Source of the DNA: Tritrichomonas musculus
Taxonomy: Eukaryota > Parabasalia > Tritrichomonadida > Tritrichomonadidae
DNA length: 64,000 nt
Assembly (NCBI GenBank): GCA_039105265.1
Contig: JAPFFF010000021.1
Coordinates: 1,798,001 to 1,862,000 of the forward strand
Direction of reading: 5' to 3'
Shown piece after piece: positions 1 to 10,125 of the stretch. The notes under the pieces were generated by a model, which was not told the DNA's origin, did no database searches, and saw only the letters and a list, made by a program, of their open reading frames with translations. The stretch's first letter is position 1. The number at the start of each line of letters is the position of its first letter. The position numbers and the translations under genes are program-made.

Positions 1-1726
1 TTGAAGGAACATATCCAAGTCTTAATCTATCATTTATCAAGAATATGTCACTTGGAGAAAGAATATTTTTAACTGTGAATGCTTTTAATTTTTTGATCAA
101 ATTATTAATATCAGGGTCGGTAATATTTGTCGAGTTTGGAGATGAAATTGATGAAGAAGATGAGAATGATGTGCTTGTAATTGGCATTGAATTATTCTGC
201 TGAGAGAAATTCGATGAATTATTTGTATTAAATGAATTTGATTGAAGAGATTTTTTAACGCTTTCAATGTCTTTGCATAGTTCAATATACATAAATTCCT
301 TATTTCCATAATATTGAATTAAACTCTCTAATGCTTTTCTTGAAAGTCTTGGGAATATTGTAAGCATATATGAATTAAATTGATATGGCTGGATGAATCC
401 AAGTTTTAAGTTATCAATATCTCTCAAATCATCAAAAATACTTGATAATGTTTTGATTTCATATTTTGCAAATTCTGTTAATAATATCTCAATATTATCA
501 GGAATCACCTTCTTTTCTGGGATTTTTTGATTATCATCTAATGAACGAAACAAATGTGAACTTGAAGCTGAATTTAACTGAGGCTTTGGAGTTGAGTCAT
601 TCATTCTTCTTGTGGTTTGCATTTCTTGATATTTTAATACTAGTTGTTCTGGCTCAACATCGGCATCAAAATCGCGCCACTTAATAAATGGGACTCTTGA
701 TCCAGGGTATTTTTGCTGTAAACAATCAAGTTCATATTCTGATAGAGGAAACTCATATTGACTCAAAACGCTATTAACAAGTGAAACAGGAAATTCACCA
801 CTTTTTTCACGATCAAATCTTTCAAAACGAGGTGTAAGATATAATTGCTTTTCAGCTAAGAAGATTTTAATTTTGTTGATTGTATTTTTAGTATCCGATA
901 AAACTGTACTTGATGTTGAAACTTGATCAACTTTATTTATTATAATTGAAGGATCAACTGCACCATTTTCTATTTGGCAAAATTTAGCTAAAAAATTGAT
1001 TTCTCTTGAGTTTAATTGAAGATTAGCGCTGTTAATTAGCCTTGTGAATGAATAAAATGTCATTGGTGTTTGGTATCCTTCAAAAAATCCAGAAAGTAAC
1101 ACTCTTCTCCCTTTGCAAATAGATTTTATTCGATCGATAATAGCATTGATGTCTGGATCTTCAGAATATGAAGTTTTTTGGTTTCTAATTAATTCTTTCT
1201 CAGCAACGTTTGCTTTTTTAATATCTTCAATAAAAGCAACGTAATTAACTTTTTCTTGGACTTTATAAAAATCAATGATTTCATTCAGATCTTCTTGATT
1301 AATACGAATTCCAGTTGATGATAAAACCGATGTGAAAACTGAAACATCCACTTTTCCTGTTCTTAATCTATCGCGGCAAGTAAAGATAGACCAAAAATCA
1401 ACATTTTGGCGTTGAAACTGTCGTGCTAGTGTGAAAATAATATATGGAGGAGTTTTTGGTGGCTCCGGTGGTTGGTTTGGAATACTATTAATTGCATTTT
1501 CAACTTCAGTAATTGAGATAATTCCGTTATTTGAAAAATTTTTAGCAATTACTGGTGCTGTTGGAAAAGATTTCATAGCTCTTAAAAAGTCGTTTTCTTG
1601 GATGTAACTTCGATTTAAACGATTGTAAGGAAGAAGTAGATCATGGAAAGTCATTTTTTGATCATTAAGACGCTTGCGAATATCAAGGAGTGAGTTATAA
1701 ATTTCCTCTCTTTGCGTTGTTGTCAT
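1..1726 (-). CDS. EF-hand-like protein, partial (3' end beyond window)
   Basis: The minus strand is open from an ATG at 1726 to the left edge of the window, so about 575 codons are visible and the stop lies outside. The protein begins MTTTQREEIYNSLLDIRKRL. It is built of helical pairs typical of EF-hand proteins: one loop reads RDRLRTGKVDVSVF (degenerate) and a better one reads FDREKSGEFPVSLV, followed by PLSEYELDCLQQKY. The Ser/Asn-rich stretch near the left edge looks like a disordered linker. Most loops lack the full set of acidic calcium ligands, so calcium binding is uncertain. Long proteins with decayed EF-hands are common in trichomonads; the exact role is unknown. It is divergent from the small membrane protein at 1973, with an ACGAG motif just upstream of the start. 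Confidence 0.72.
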   Translation of the reverse strand, partial: MTTTQREEIYNSLLDIRKRLNDQKMTFHDLLLPYNRLNRSYIQENDFLRAMKSFPTAPVIAKNFSNNGIISITEVENAINSIPNQPPEPPKTPPYIIFTLARQFQRQNVDFWSIFTCRDRLRTGKVDVSVFTSVLSSTGIRINQEDLNEIIDFYKVQEKVNYVAFIEDIKKANVAEKELIRNQKTSYSEDPDINAIIDRIKSICKGRRVLLSGFFEGYQTPMTFYSFTRLINSANLQLNSREINFLAKFCQIENGAVDPSIIINKVDQVSTSSTVLSDTKNTINKIKIFLAEKQLYLTPRFERFDREKSGEFPVSLVNSVLSQYEFPLSEYELDCLQQKYPGSRVPFIKWRDFDADVEPEQLVLKYQEMQTTRRMNDSTPKPQLNSASSSHLFRSLDDNQKIPEKKVIPDNIEILLTEFAKYEIKTLSSIFDDLRDIDNLKLGFIQPYQFNSYMLTIFPRLSRKALESLIQYYGNKEFMYIELCKDIESVKKSLQSNSFNTNNSSNFSQQNNSMPITSTSFSSSSSISSPNSTNITDPDINNLIKKLKAFTVKNILSPSDIFLINDRLRLGYVPS

Positions 1727-1972
1727 TAAATCTCGTAAAAATTATTCTAATTCAATATTGTACGTTAAATGAATTGTACGTTAAGAAAAGTTTTATATGA
1801 TTGTCACAATGGCTTTATAGCATATCAAGTAAATGTCATCATATTTGCTTTTTCCATTTATGTTTATCTGATTTTTATTAATTTTGCTCATCGATTCTAT
1901 ATGATTTATTAAAGAAAATGTATGGCCAATTATGTATTAAAAAAGTAGAACGAGAATTATATTTTATATAAA
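1727..1972. promoter_or_regulatory. divergent intergenic promoter region
   Basis: This 246-bp AT-rich gap separates two divergent start codons. ACGAG lies on the minus strand at 1732-1736, six bases before the left gene's ATG, and AACGAG lies on the plus strand at 1949-1954, about 20 bases before the right gene's ATG. The motif resembles the Myb-bound AACGAT core-promoter motif known from Trichomonas vaginalis. Assigning a promoter role here is inference. Confidence 0.35.
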
Positions 1973-2248
1973 ATGAAAACCAATATTTTGTCATTTATCT
2001 TACTTATTTCGCTGGTTTCATCCCAAACAAGAAAGTATACATATACAATGCCATTTGAATTTACGCAAGATGCCATTTTAGATATCGAATTAAATTTATC
2101 CAAAATTTTAATTGTTGCTGTTTTTATAATCTTATTCTTATACTATATTTTTGACTTTGCGAGATCATATATTTGTAGTTCAAGAAATTTATTATCAAGT
2201 TCGATGAATGATATGTTTTCTGATGATCCTGAATTACTGATTGACTAG
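1973..2248 (+). CDS. small secreted/single-pass membrane protein, 91 aa
   Basis: I do not recognise a family. The N-terminus MKTNILSFILLISLVSSQ looks like a cleavable signal peptide, with a likely cut after SSQ. A second hydrophobic stretch at about residues 44-62 (ILIVAVFIILFLYYIF) would form one membrane helix, giving a short outer segment and a cytoplasmic tail of about 30 residues rich in Ser and Asp. The start is the first ATG after an AACGAG motif and an AT-rich leader, which suits the short leaders of trichomonad genes. The ORF is small, so it could be chance, but a signal peptide followed by a membrane helix is not typical of random AT-rich sequence. It is convergent with the coiled-coil gene ending at 2555. 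Confidence 0.55.
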   Translation: MKTNILSFILLISLVSSQTRKYTYTMPFEFTQDAILDIELNLSKILIVAVFIILFLYYIFDFARSYICSSRNLLSSSMNDMFSDDPELLID

Positions 2249-2554
2249 AAGATATTATTAACATTATAGATTTTAAATCATTAAATTGTTTGAACTTATG
2301 TTTAAATAGCGTATCGGTATATTTTTTTAAAGTGATATTATTTATTGAACAAATTCTTATTTATTTTTATACAATAATATAAAACAGTATATAAATATAT
2401 AAGTTATCTTACTTAAAAAAAGCATTTAAGTTATTGGTTGAGTAATATTGATGAATAATAATGATAAAAATTTATGTCTATTAATGATATAAATATATAT
2501 TATATTATCATCTTATACGAAAATTTTTACAAAACAATAAAAATAATCTGATAT
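2249..2554. other. convergent intergenic spacer
   Basis: AT-rich DNA between two gene ends that face each other. Several TAAA and AATAAA strings occur, as expected near trichomonad polyadenylation sites. I see no gene or repeat here. Confidence 0.5.
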
Positions 2555-3862
2555 TCAAGGAAAATGAGTTTCAGCTGGGATCATTGCTACTCTTTTTCTT
2601 AGAGGAGTAACAGCCGAATAATGCTCTTTTTTAGTAATCTTTTTCTCATATTCTACCTGCTTCTCTTCAATATCATCAAGTTTCTTTAATTCGCCTTTGA
2701 GTTCGAGAACTTGTTTTCTAATCTTCCAAGGAGCTGTATTTTGCTCGAGTACAATTCCATCTCTCAATTCTTGTGAAATCAAGACGTTTTCACCTGCAGC
2801 ATTTTCTTGTTCAATACGGCATTTTTCAAGTTTGTTTTTAATTTCCTCTTTTGACTTTTTGAGAGCACTTTTCGTCCTTTTAAGTTCCTCTGTTTCATGG
2901 CGAGTTCGAACCAGTTTTTTTTCAAGCGATGTGATACGTGTGCGGATATCTTTGATTTCATCTTGTGTAGCAGCTGTTTTATTAATAATTTGATCGATAG
3001 ATCTATTTAGATCTGCAATTGTCTGATTACCAGAATCGATTTGCCGACGAACATTTGCTGTCAATGATTCTGTAGCAACTTGTTTCTTTAACCGATCAAG
3101 TTCATCATTTAATTTAACAACTAATTCTTCTGCTTTTTGATGTTTTTCTTTTAACCTCAAGTACTCTTGAAGTTTTGGTTCAATTTTCTGTATTTGGTCT
3201 GAAAAATCACGAATATCTTCTTTTGCAATTGTTATTGATGAAGATAAGTGTTGAATACCTCGATTATTGGCTTTCACTTGCTCATCAAATTCTTTTGAAT
3301 CAGCAGTAGATGTATCAAAAATTGTTTGTAAAAAATTAATTGCTTTGTTTAATCTCTGTCGTTCAATGTTCCATGTTTCATTAACTCGTTGAGATTTTGC
3401 TTTGAAACTTGACATGCCTAAAGATGATGCTTGATTTTGCTTGGTAAGTTTCTCGTCTTGATCTAGTCTGAATTTCATTTTCAAAGAGGATAGCTCATTA
3501 TATTTTTTTTCGATTTCTGAATTTAACAAGCTTGCCAATCTTGTTTCATCTCGATATTCTGTTAATGTTTGCGCTAGTTTTTGTCGTAATTGTTCAATTT
3601 CTTCTGGCGTATATACTCGATCGCTCTGAAATTGAATACCACCTGTTTGCATTGGAGGTGGTGAATTGATATTATCTGTAAGTGGTGCTACTTGAGCTAA
3701 TAATGCGTTGTATTTGCTACGTAAAATAGTATTTTCATCTAAAACAACTTGAAGTTTTTCTAGTTCGCGAATTTGTTTAGTTCTGAAGTCTTCCTTGGGT
3801 TTATCATCTATATTTTCTGGAATTTTATTTGATTCTTTTGTTGCTGCATCAGGATTCTCCAT
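2555..3862 (-). CDS. coiled-coil protein, 435 aa
   Basis: No named family is recognised. The protein is almost entirely charged helix: residues 1-50 are polar and acidic (MENPDAATKESNK onward), a short Pro/Gln/Gly linker lies near 65-80 (SPPPMQTGGIQF), and residues 85-420 show continuous heptad-like patterns such as KLNDELDRLKKQV and TRITSLEKKLVRTRHETEEL. This architecture suits a structural or scaffold protein of the cytoskeleton, flagellum or axostyle, but that is inference. The start is the ATG at 3862; the frame continues upstream without an ATG, and a TTG further out would run into the promoter and coding region of the divergent kinase. Only 81 bp separate the two start codons, so the promoters must overlap. 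Confidence 0.75.
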   Translation of the reverse strand: MENPDAATKESNKIPENIDDKPKEDFRTKQIRELEKLQVVLDENTILRSKYNALLAQVAPLTDNINSPPPMQTGGIQFQSDRVYTPEEIEQLRQKLAQTLTEYRDETRLASLLNSEIEKKYNELSSLKMKFRLDQDEKLTKQNQASSLGMSSFKAKSQRVNETWNIERQRLNKAINFLQTIFDTSTADSKEFDEQVKANNRGIQHLSSSITIAKEDIRDFSDQIQKIEPKLQEYLRLKEKHQKAEELVVKLNDELDRLKKQVATESLTANVRRQIDSGNQTIADLNRSIDQIINKTAATQDEIKDIRTRITSLEKKLVRTRHETEELKRTKSALKKSKEEIKNKLEKCRIEQENAAGENVLISQELRDGIVLEQNTAPWKIRKQVLELKGELKKLDDIEEKQVEYEKKITKKEHYSAVTPLRKRVAMIPAETHFP

Positions 3863-3943
3863 ATAAAAAAACTCGTTAAAAGTTATAACGATAATATTTC
3901 TCAGAATATTTGATTTCTGAATATGCAATATTTTTTTTACATA
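3863..3943. promoter_or_regulatory. 81-bp bidirectional promoter
   Basis: Two divergent genes start at 3862 (minus) and 3944 (plus). The gap holds AACGAT on the plus strand at 3887-3892 and AACGAG on the minus strand (CTCGTT at 3872-3877). Both resemble the Myb-type AACGAT core motif of Trichomonas. A TCTCAGAATA string nearby could be an Inr variant. An in-frame ATG at 3923 could add seven residues to the kinase. Confidence 0.4.
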
Positions 3944-6900
3944 ATGGATTTTAAAGATATATTCTTCGATACAGATGATTTTGAACTCCAAGATACCCAA
4001 ATTGGAGAAGGAACATATGGTACTGTATATTTAGCAACAAGTATCAAAGAAAATAAACAGTATGCAGCTAAAATTATTAAAAAGCGTGGAAATTTCAATG
4101 ATTATGATCAAATGAAGTTCATGCGAGAATCAACAATCCTTGGTAAACTTAAGCATCCAGCGATAGTTGAATTCAAAGGAGTTAATTTCCAATCTTTTTT
4201 AAATCGAGATATATTATCGCCATCGATCATTACAGAATATATAAAAAACGGCTCACTGAAAGACATTTTATATCAAGAAAGAAGATCACTTGCAGATATC
4301 AATTGGTCAGCAACCAAGAAATATATCTCATTACTCGGAATTTCAAGCGCGATGAAATATCTTCACAAACATGGAATAATTCATCGAGATCTCAAACCAG
4401 AAAACATCCTTATTGATGATAATTACTATCCTCGTATTAGTGATTTTGGATTATCTCGATGCTTCCCAAAATCACTTACCGATTCAATTAAATTGACGAT
4501 GACAAGTGGAATAGGTACCCCTGCGTATATGGCGCCAGAATTATTTGAAAACGTTGAACATTACTCAGCCAGTGTCGATGTTTATGCATTTTCAATGATT
4601 GCCTATGAAATAGTTACCAGAAAAGTGCCATTTTCAGAACTTGGTCAGATTACACCACCGGTGCTTGGAATTAAAGTAATGAAAGGTTATCGACCGCCAT
4701 TTCCATCATTTGTCCCTGTAAAAATGCAGAATTTGATTTCGAGATGCTGGAGCCAAAATCCTGAAGAACGTCCCACTTTTTCTGAAATATTCGAACTGCT
4801 GTCAAATGACTTCACCTACATTTATGAAGAAGAAATAGACGAAGATGAAATTAACTCATATCTTTCAGCAATTGAAGAAAAAAGTGCTGAAATTACTAAA
4901 GAACTTTTTGAAGAGAACGATGAACTTCGAAAGGAAGTAAATGACCTAAAAAAGAAAGATGATGAACTTCGAAAGGAAGTAAACGACCTAAAAAAGAAAG
5001 ATGATGACCTAAAAAAGAAACTGAACTGTTACATGGTGTCAAATAGCACATTCATTGATGCTCTTTATAAAATGCACGGGCCTCAGAAAAGTAGAAACAT
5101 AAAGACATCAGTTATACAACTGAAGCGGTCGTCAGATGAGGGGAACAGTTATGCGTCATATATTCTTGGCCTTCTTTATTTGAGTGAGGAAGGTGTTGTT
5201 AAAGACTTCAAGCAGGCCACTAAATATTTCCAGCGATCTTCAGAACAAGGAAACTCGGAAGGTTTCAATGCTATTGGCCTGTGTTATGCAAATGGCTATT
5301 CGGTTGAAAAAGACTATTTGAAAGCAACTAGCTTTTATCAAAAATCATCTGAACTCGGAAGTTCAAATGCATTAAATAATCTTGGCTTGTTATATGAAGA
5401 AGGACTTGGAGTTGAACAAAATTATTCTAAAGCAGCTGAATTATATCAAAAGTCATCTGAACTTGAAAATTCATCTGCATTATATAATCTTGGCCGGTTA
5501 TATGAAGAAGGACTTGGAGTTGAACAAAATTATTCTAAAGCAGCTGAATTATATCAAAAGTCATCTGAACTTGAAAATTCATCTGCATTATATAATCTTG
5601 GCTTGTTATATGAAGAAGGACTTGGAGTTGAACAAAATTATTCTAAAGCAGCTGAATTATATCAAAAGTCATCTGAACTTGAAAATTCAAATGCATTATA
5701 TAATCTTGGCCGGTTATATGAAGAAGGACTTGGAGTTGAACAAAATTATTCTAAAGCAGCTGAATTATATCAAAAGTCATCTGAACTTGAAAATTCATCT
5801 GCATTATATAATCTTGGCTTGTTATATGAAGAAGGACTTGGAGTTGAACAAAATTATTCTAAAGCAGCTGAATTATATCAAAAGTCATCTGAACTTGAAA
5901 ATTCATCTGCATTAAATAATCTTGGCTTGTTATATGAAGAAGGACTTGGAGTTGAACAAAATTATTCTAAAGCAGCTGAATTATATCAAAAGTCATCTGA
6001 ACTTGAAAATTCAAATGCATTATATAATCTTGGCCGGTTATATGAAGAAGGACTTGGAGTTGAACAAAATTATTCTAAAGCAGCTGAATTATATCAAAAG
6101 TCATCTGAACTTGAAAATTCAAATGCATTATATAATCTTGGCCGGTTATATGAAGAAGGACTTGGAGTTGAACAAAATTATTCTAAAGCAGCTGAATTAT
6201 ATCAAAAGTCATCTGAACTTGAAAATTCATCTGCATTATATAATCTTGGCTTGTTATATGAAGAAGGACTTGGAGTTGAACAAAATTATTCTAAAGCAGC
6301 TGAATTATATCAAAAGTCATCTGAACTTGAAAATTCAAATGCATTATATAATCTTGGCCGGTTATATGAAGAAGGACTTGGAGTTGAACAAAATTATTCT
6401 AAAGCAGCTGAATTATATCAAAAGTCATCTGAACTTGAAAATTCATCTGCATTAAATAATCTTGGCTTGTTATATGAAGAAGGACTTGGAGTTGAACAAA
6501 ATTATTCTAAAGCAGCTGAATTATATCAAAAGTCATCTGAACTTGAAAATTCATATGCATTATATAATCTTGGCTGGTTATATCAAAAAGGACTTGGAGT
6601 TGAACAAAATTATTCTAAAGCAGCTGAATTATTTCAAAAGTCATCTGAACTTGAAAATTCGAATGCATTAAATAATCTTGGCTTGTTATATCAAAAAGGA
6701 CTTGGAGTTGAACAAAATTATTCTAAAGCAGCTGAATTATATCAAAAGTCATCTGAACTTGAAAATTCAAATGCATTATATAATCTTGGCCGGTTATATG
6801 AAGAAGGACTTGGAGTTGAACAAAATTATTCTAAAGCAGCTGAATTATTTCAAAAGTCATCTGAACTTGAAAATTCATCTGCATTATATAATCTTGGCTT

Positions 6901-7456
6901 GTTATATGAAGAAGGACTTGGAGTTGAACAAAATTATTCTAAAGCAGCTGAATTATTTCAAAAGTCATCTGAACTTGATAATTCAAATGCATTATATAAT
7001 CTTGGCTGGTTATATCAAAAAGGACTTGGAGTTGAACAAAATTATTCTAAAGCAGCTGAATTATATCAAAAGTCATCTGAACTTGAAAATTCATCTGCAT
7101 TATATAATCTTGGCTTGTTATATGAAGAAGGACTTGGAGTTGAACAAAATTATTCTAAAGCAGCTGAATTATATCAAAAGTCATCTGAACTTGAAAATTC
7201 ATCTGCATTAAATAATCTTGGCTTGTTATATGAAGAAGGACTTGGAGTTGAACAAAATTATTCTAAAGCAGCTGAATTATTTCAAAAGTCATCTGAACTT
7301 GAAAATTCATCTGCATTATATAATCTTGGCTTGTTATATCAAAAAGGACTTGGAGTTGAACAAAATTATTCTAAAGCAGCTGAATTATATCAAAAGTCAT
7401 CTGAACTTGAAAATTCATCTGCATTATATAATCTTGGCTGGTTATATGATGTTTGA
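3944..7456 (+). CDS. protein kinase with Sel1 repeat array, 1,170 aa
   Basis: An N-terminal Ser/Thr (TKL-like) kinase domain spans about residues 13-290. The glycine loop is GEGTYGTV (21-28), the ATP-binding Lys is K43 (YAAKII), the catalytic loop is HRDLKPEN (147-154), DFG is at about 167 and MAPE at about 196, so all catalytic residues are present. A charged coiled coil follows (about 318-365) with a short internal duplication (ELRKEVNDLKKKDD). Then come two or three diverged Sel1 repeats and 19 near-identical 36-residue Sel1 units plus a partial twentieth. Sel1 repeats form a TPR-like solenoid that binds proteins, so this is probably a signalling kinase with a scaffold arm; its target is unknown. 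Kinase-Sel1 fusions are a known expanded family in trichomonads. MDFKDIFF is the preferred start; an ATG at 3923 is the alternative. Confidence 0.9.
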   Translation: MDFKDIFFDTDDFELQDTQIGEGTYGTVYLATSIKENKQYAAKIIKKRGNFNDYDQMKFMRESTILGKLKHPAIVEFKGVNFQSFLNRDILSPSIITEYIKNGSLKDILYQERRSLADINWSATKKYISLLGISSAMKYLHKHGIIHRDLKPENILIDDNYYPRISDFGLSRCFPKSLTDSIKLTMTSGIGTPAYMAPELFENVEHYSASVDVYAFSMIAYEIVTRKVPFSELGQITPPVLGIKVMKGYRPPFPSFVPVKMQNLISRCWSQNPEERPTFSEIFELLSNDFTYIYEEEIDEDEINSYLSAIEEKSAEITKELFEENDELRKEVNDLKKKDDELRKEVNDLKKKDDDLKKKLNCYMVSNSTFIDALYKMHGPQKSRNIKTSVIQLKRSSDEGNSYASYILGLLYLSEEGVVKDFKQATKYFQRSSEQGNSEGFNAIGLCYANGYSVEKDYLKATSFYQKSSELGSSNALNNLGLLYEEGLGVEQNYSKAAELYQKSSELENSSALYNLGRLYEEGLGVEQNYSKAAELYQKSSELENSSALYNLGLLYEEGLGVEQNYSKAAELYQKSSELENSNALYNLGRLYEEGLGVEQNYSKAAELYQKSSELENSSALYNLGLLYEEGLGVEQNYSKAAELYQKSSELENSSALNNLGLLYEEGLGVEQNYSKAAELYQKSSELENSNALYNLGRLYEEGLGVEQNYSKAAELYQKSSELENSNALYNLGRLYEEGLGVEQNYSKAAELYQKSSELENSSALYNLGLLYEEGLGVEQNYSKAAELYQKSSELENSNALYNLGRLYEEGLGVEQNYSKAAELYQKSSELENSSALNNLGLLYEEGLGVEQNYSKAAELYQKSSELENSYALYNLGWLYQKGLGVEQNYSKAAELFQKSSELENSNALNNLGLLYQKGLGVEQNYSKAAELYQKSSELENSNALYNLGRLYEEGLGVEQNYSKAAELFQKSSELENSSALYNLGLLYEEGLGVEQNYSKAAELFQKSSELDNSNALYNLGWLYQKGLGVEQNYSKAAELYQKSSELENSSALYNLGLLYEEGLGVEQNYSKAAELYQKSSELENSSALNNLGLLYEEGLGVEQNYSKAAELFQKSSELENSSALYNLGLLYQKGLGVEQNYSKAAELYQKSSELENSSALYNLGWLYDV
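5366..7456 (+). repeat. 108-bp tandem coding repeat, 19 units plus partial
   Basis: Each 108-bp unit encodes one Sel1 repeat, with the core GLGVEQNYSKAAEL. Nineteen complete units run from 5366 to 7417 in exact register, and a partial twentieth ends the gene with GWLYDV. Units differ at only a few fixed sites: LGLLY, LGRLY or LGWLY; YEEG or YQKG; ELYQK or ELFQK; NNL or YNL. The DNA itself is nearly identical, which points to recent expansion or gene conversion rather than old protein-level constraint. Confidence 0.95.
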
Positions 7457-8154
7457 TAATGACTGTGAATTTAATAAATAAATGTTTTTTTTATTATAAA
7501 TCATAAGTACTCATATTATATGGTAAACTGGTTTCCAAATTCCCGTACATCTATTATACCATAATACAGAATAATATTAAAAAAAATTCAATTTTTAAAA
7601 ATAATATATATTGAGATTAAGTTGTCAAAAAAAATAATTTTTTTATTGTTTATAAAGAATGTATAATCAATATTAATCATAATTTTATGAGTAAAACTTT
7701 TCAAGATTGTGTATTTGCTGAGATATTGAAAAACGAACTACCTCCTTAAGTGAGAGTTGAAAATTTAAAATACCAAAATATGCATAAACTTAGGAAAAAT
7801 TTGAATAAACCTATGAAAAAGTTATTTTATACTTTAAGTTTTCAGCTTCGTTTTTTAATTTTACATGAATTCTCAGGGATGAAATATATTTAAATTCCTC
7901 TCTTCCAAAAAACAGCAGAACCCTTTTTTTGAATTCCATTTTTGATATTTTGATTAAGCTTGTAAAATATACCCAAATGTAAAAAAAAGACCTGGTCTTG
8001 GTGATTCTTTCTGGTCTTTTGGCGATTTTAATTAATCTTTTAAAAAGTTATTTCTTATGAATTATTAAATAAAATGATTAAATGATATTTGATGAAATAG
8101 TAATTCAATTTACGAATCAACATTCAATAAATTCAATGAATTTATTTAATTACT

Positions 8155-8270
8155 CGGCTATATATATTCATAAAAATATAAATACTATTAATATTTCAAT
8201 GCATTATTTCAATGCATTATTTATTATTCGGCTATATATATTCATAAAAATACAAATACTATTAATATTT
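8155..8270 (+). repeat. short direct duplication
   Basis: A stretch of about 43 bp starting TCGGCTATATATATTCATAA occurs twice, 73 bp apart, with about one mismatch. The repeated string TTTCAATGCATTA lies between the copies. Confidence 0.7.
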
Positions 8271-8764
8271 TAAATACATTTTATATCGGTATATATTTAA
8301 AATATAAATGAAAAAAAATTATTTTCAATTGAAAAAATGCTTTTATTGATTTTTTTATATATTTATATCTTATTTTTTTTTTTTATTTTATATATGATAT
8401 TTTGAAAGCTTTACAAATCACCATCGCCAAAAAAACCGTTTTGGTGATCTCCAAAATATATGTAAACTATTCAAAATTGAATGCTGTCGCCAAAAGCCCA
8501 AGACCTGGGCTTTTGGTGAAATCGGTTATTTGGCTTTTCATCGCCAATATAAATGAGCTTTTTATTTTTATTTTATATGATATATTATACAAATCATACA
8601 ATTATTTTGTAATATTCAAAAAATAACATTTTTTTACTGAGAAAATCTTATCGATTATTATTATGACTTTTGATAAAACTCATTTAATTCCTCTTTCAAA
8701 TAATTCAATGGTTTATGACAATAATAAATATTAATAAAAATTTATTTGACAATAATATGGTTAC

Positions 8765-10094
8765 ATTTGGTGATTTTTAAGGGTGTACTGCTGTAAAATA
8801 TATAAACCTTTCAAAATACAAAAATCTTATAGAAAATAAATTCAATGGTGGCTTTTTCGGAAAAAGTTTAGGTCAATTTGCACATTTTTTCTCCTAAACG
8901 ATCAAGACGAATGTCCAATTTAATACGTTATTGTAGAAAATAAATTCAATGGTTGCTCTTTCGGAAAAAGTTTAGATAGTTTAGAAATTAAATATTTTTA
9001 TGATTGAAATATTTTTTTATAATTTTGGTCTTAGTTTTATGTTATTTATTTCATTTTTACAGGAAGGAAATAATTTCACAAAAAAATTGAATAAAATAAT
9101 TATTTCAGAAAAAGTTGAAATATATGAACAATTTTTAATAATAGATTAAATTAATTTAAATTTATTTTATTCAGTAAACATTTATTTTTATATATTTATC
9201 TCTATTTATTATTTTATTTATAACTATATATTATTTAAATATTGTTACATGTTAAATATTTTATGCATCAATAAATATTATCACAATTAAAAAAACCAAA
9301 AATTATATATTGAATTGATCTTTCAAATATTCTCAAATAGAAAAAATATTTTTAAATTTTTCATAAATTATTTTTTTTATTATAATAAGATTATATCTAT
9401 CTTTCTATGATTTATTTATATAATATTATTCTATTTATATATCTATAATATAAATATATAAATATATTCTTAAAAATCATTTGATAATATTTTTCCTAGT
9501 AAAGTTTTTAACATAAAAAAAATTAAATATATTTTTTTTAATTTTAAAAGAATTAATATTGCAGTAAATATTTCCTTAAATAATTTAATATTGACATTTA
9601 TATAATATAAAATTTATATTAACACAGATAAATGAATAATATATGCAATTAATATTATTAATAAGAAGGTTTATATACGATATAAAATCATAATGTCTTT
9701 CACAAAAAGTTATATAATTCTGATAATAAAATAAATATCATAAAAAGTTTTATATTATTATTACTTTTTGTATCTCATGAAATATTAGAAAAATATTAAA
9801 TATATATTTAAATATAAATTACAAAATGAATATAAATATATATATATTTAAAAATAAGTTATATAATCTTTTTATAAAGAGATTTTCTTAATAATTATTT
9901 TGAAAATCAGATTTTTTTGAGATCTAAATATAAAAATAATTACTATTATATTTATTTATTTATTGTATTGTATTTAAAATAAAATTTATATTTTTAAAAT
10001 TAATAATTGCTGCTTTTGAGAAAGCTCATTGAATTTTTTCTTCAGAATTATCAAGTACACCCTTAAAACCCAAAAAACGTTTATTTCACCAAAT
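8765..10094. mobile_element. candidate non-coding inverted-repeat element, about 1.3 kb
   Basis: The left end reads ATTTGGTGA, then TTTTTAAGGGTGTACT (8,774-8,789). The right end holds the inverse: AGTACACCCTTAAAA (10,054-10,068), then TCACCAAAT (10,086-10,094). Further inside, TTCAATGGTGGCTTTTTC near 8,850 has an inverted partner near 10,010-10,040. The interior is AT-rich and non-coding. This suggests an old MITE-like element; a target duplication is not clear. Confidence 0.45.
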
Positions 10095-10125
10095 TTACAA
10101 GCTTATTTTGATCACTCTTAATATA

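Noticed and set aside
3863-4000. N-terminal extension of the coiled-coil protein
   Set aside because: It would start at TTG inside the divergent kinase gene; the ATG at 3862 is the natural start.
5366-7456. Regular 108-bp repeats considered as a CRISPR-like or satellite array
   Set aside because: The repeats are continuous without spacers, keep frame exactly and encode Sel1 repeats in a eukaryotic gene.
5382-7481. A set of 69-177 codon frames in a second frame of the kinase gene, beginning MACYMKKDLELN
   Set aside because: They exist only because the 108-bp Sel1 unit has no stop in that frame except where a unit reads CATTAAATA. They are shadows of the repeat, not genes.
8082-8626. Two 60-75 codon frames in the AT-rich spacer
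   Set aside because: One is made of a local duplication and both have random AT-rich composition with no motif.
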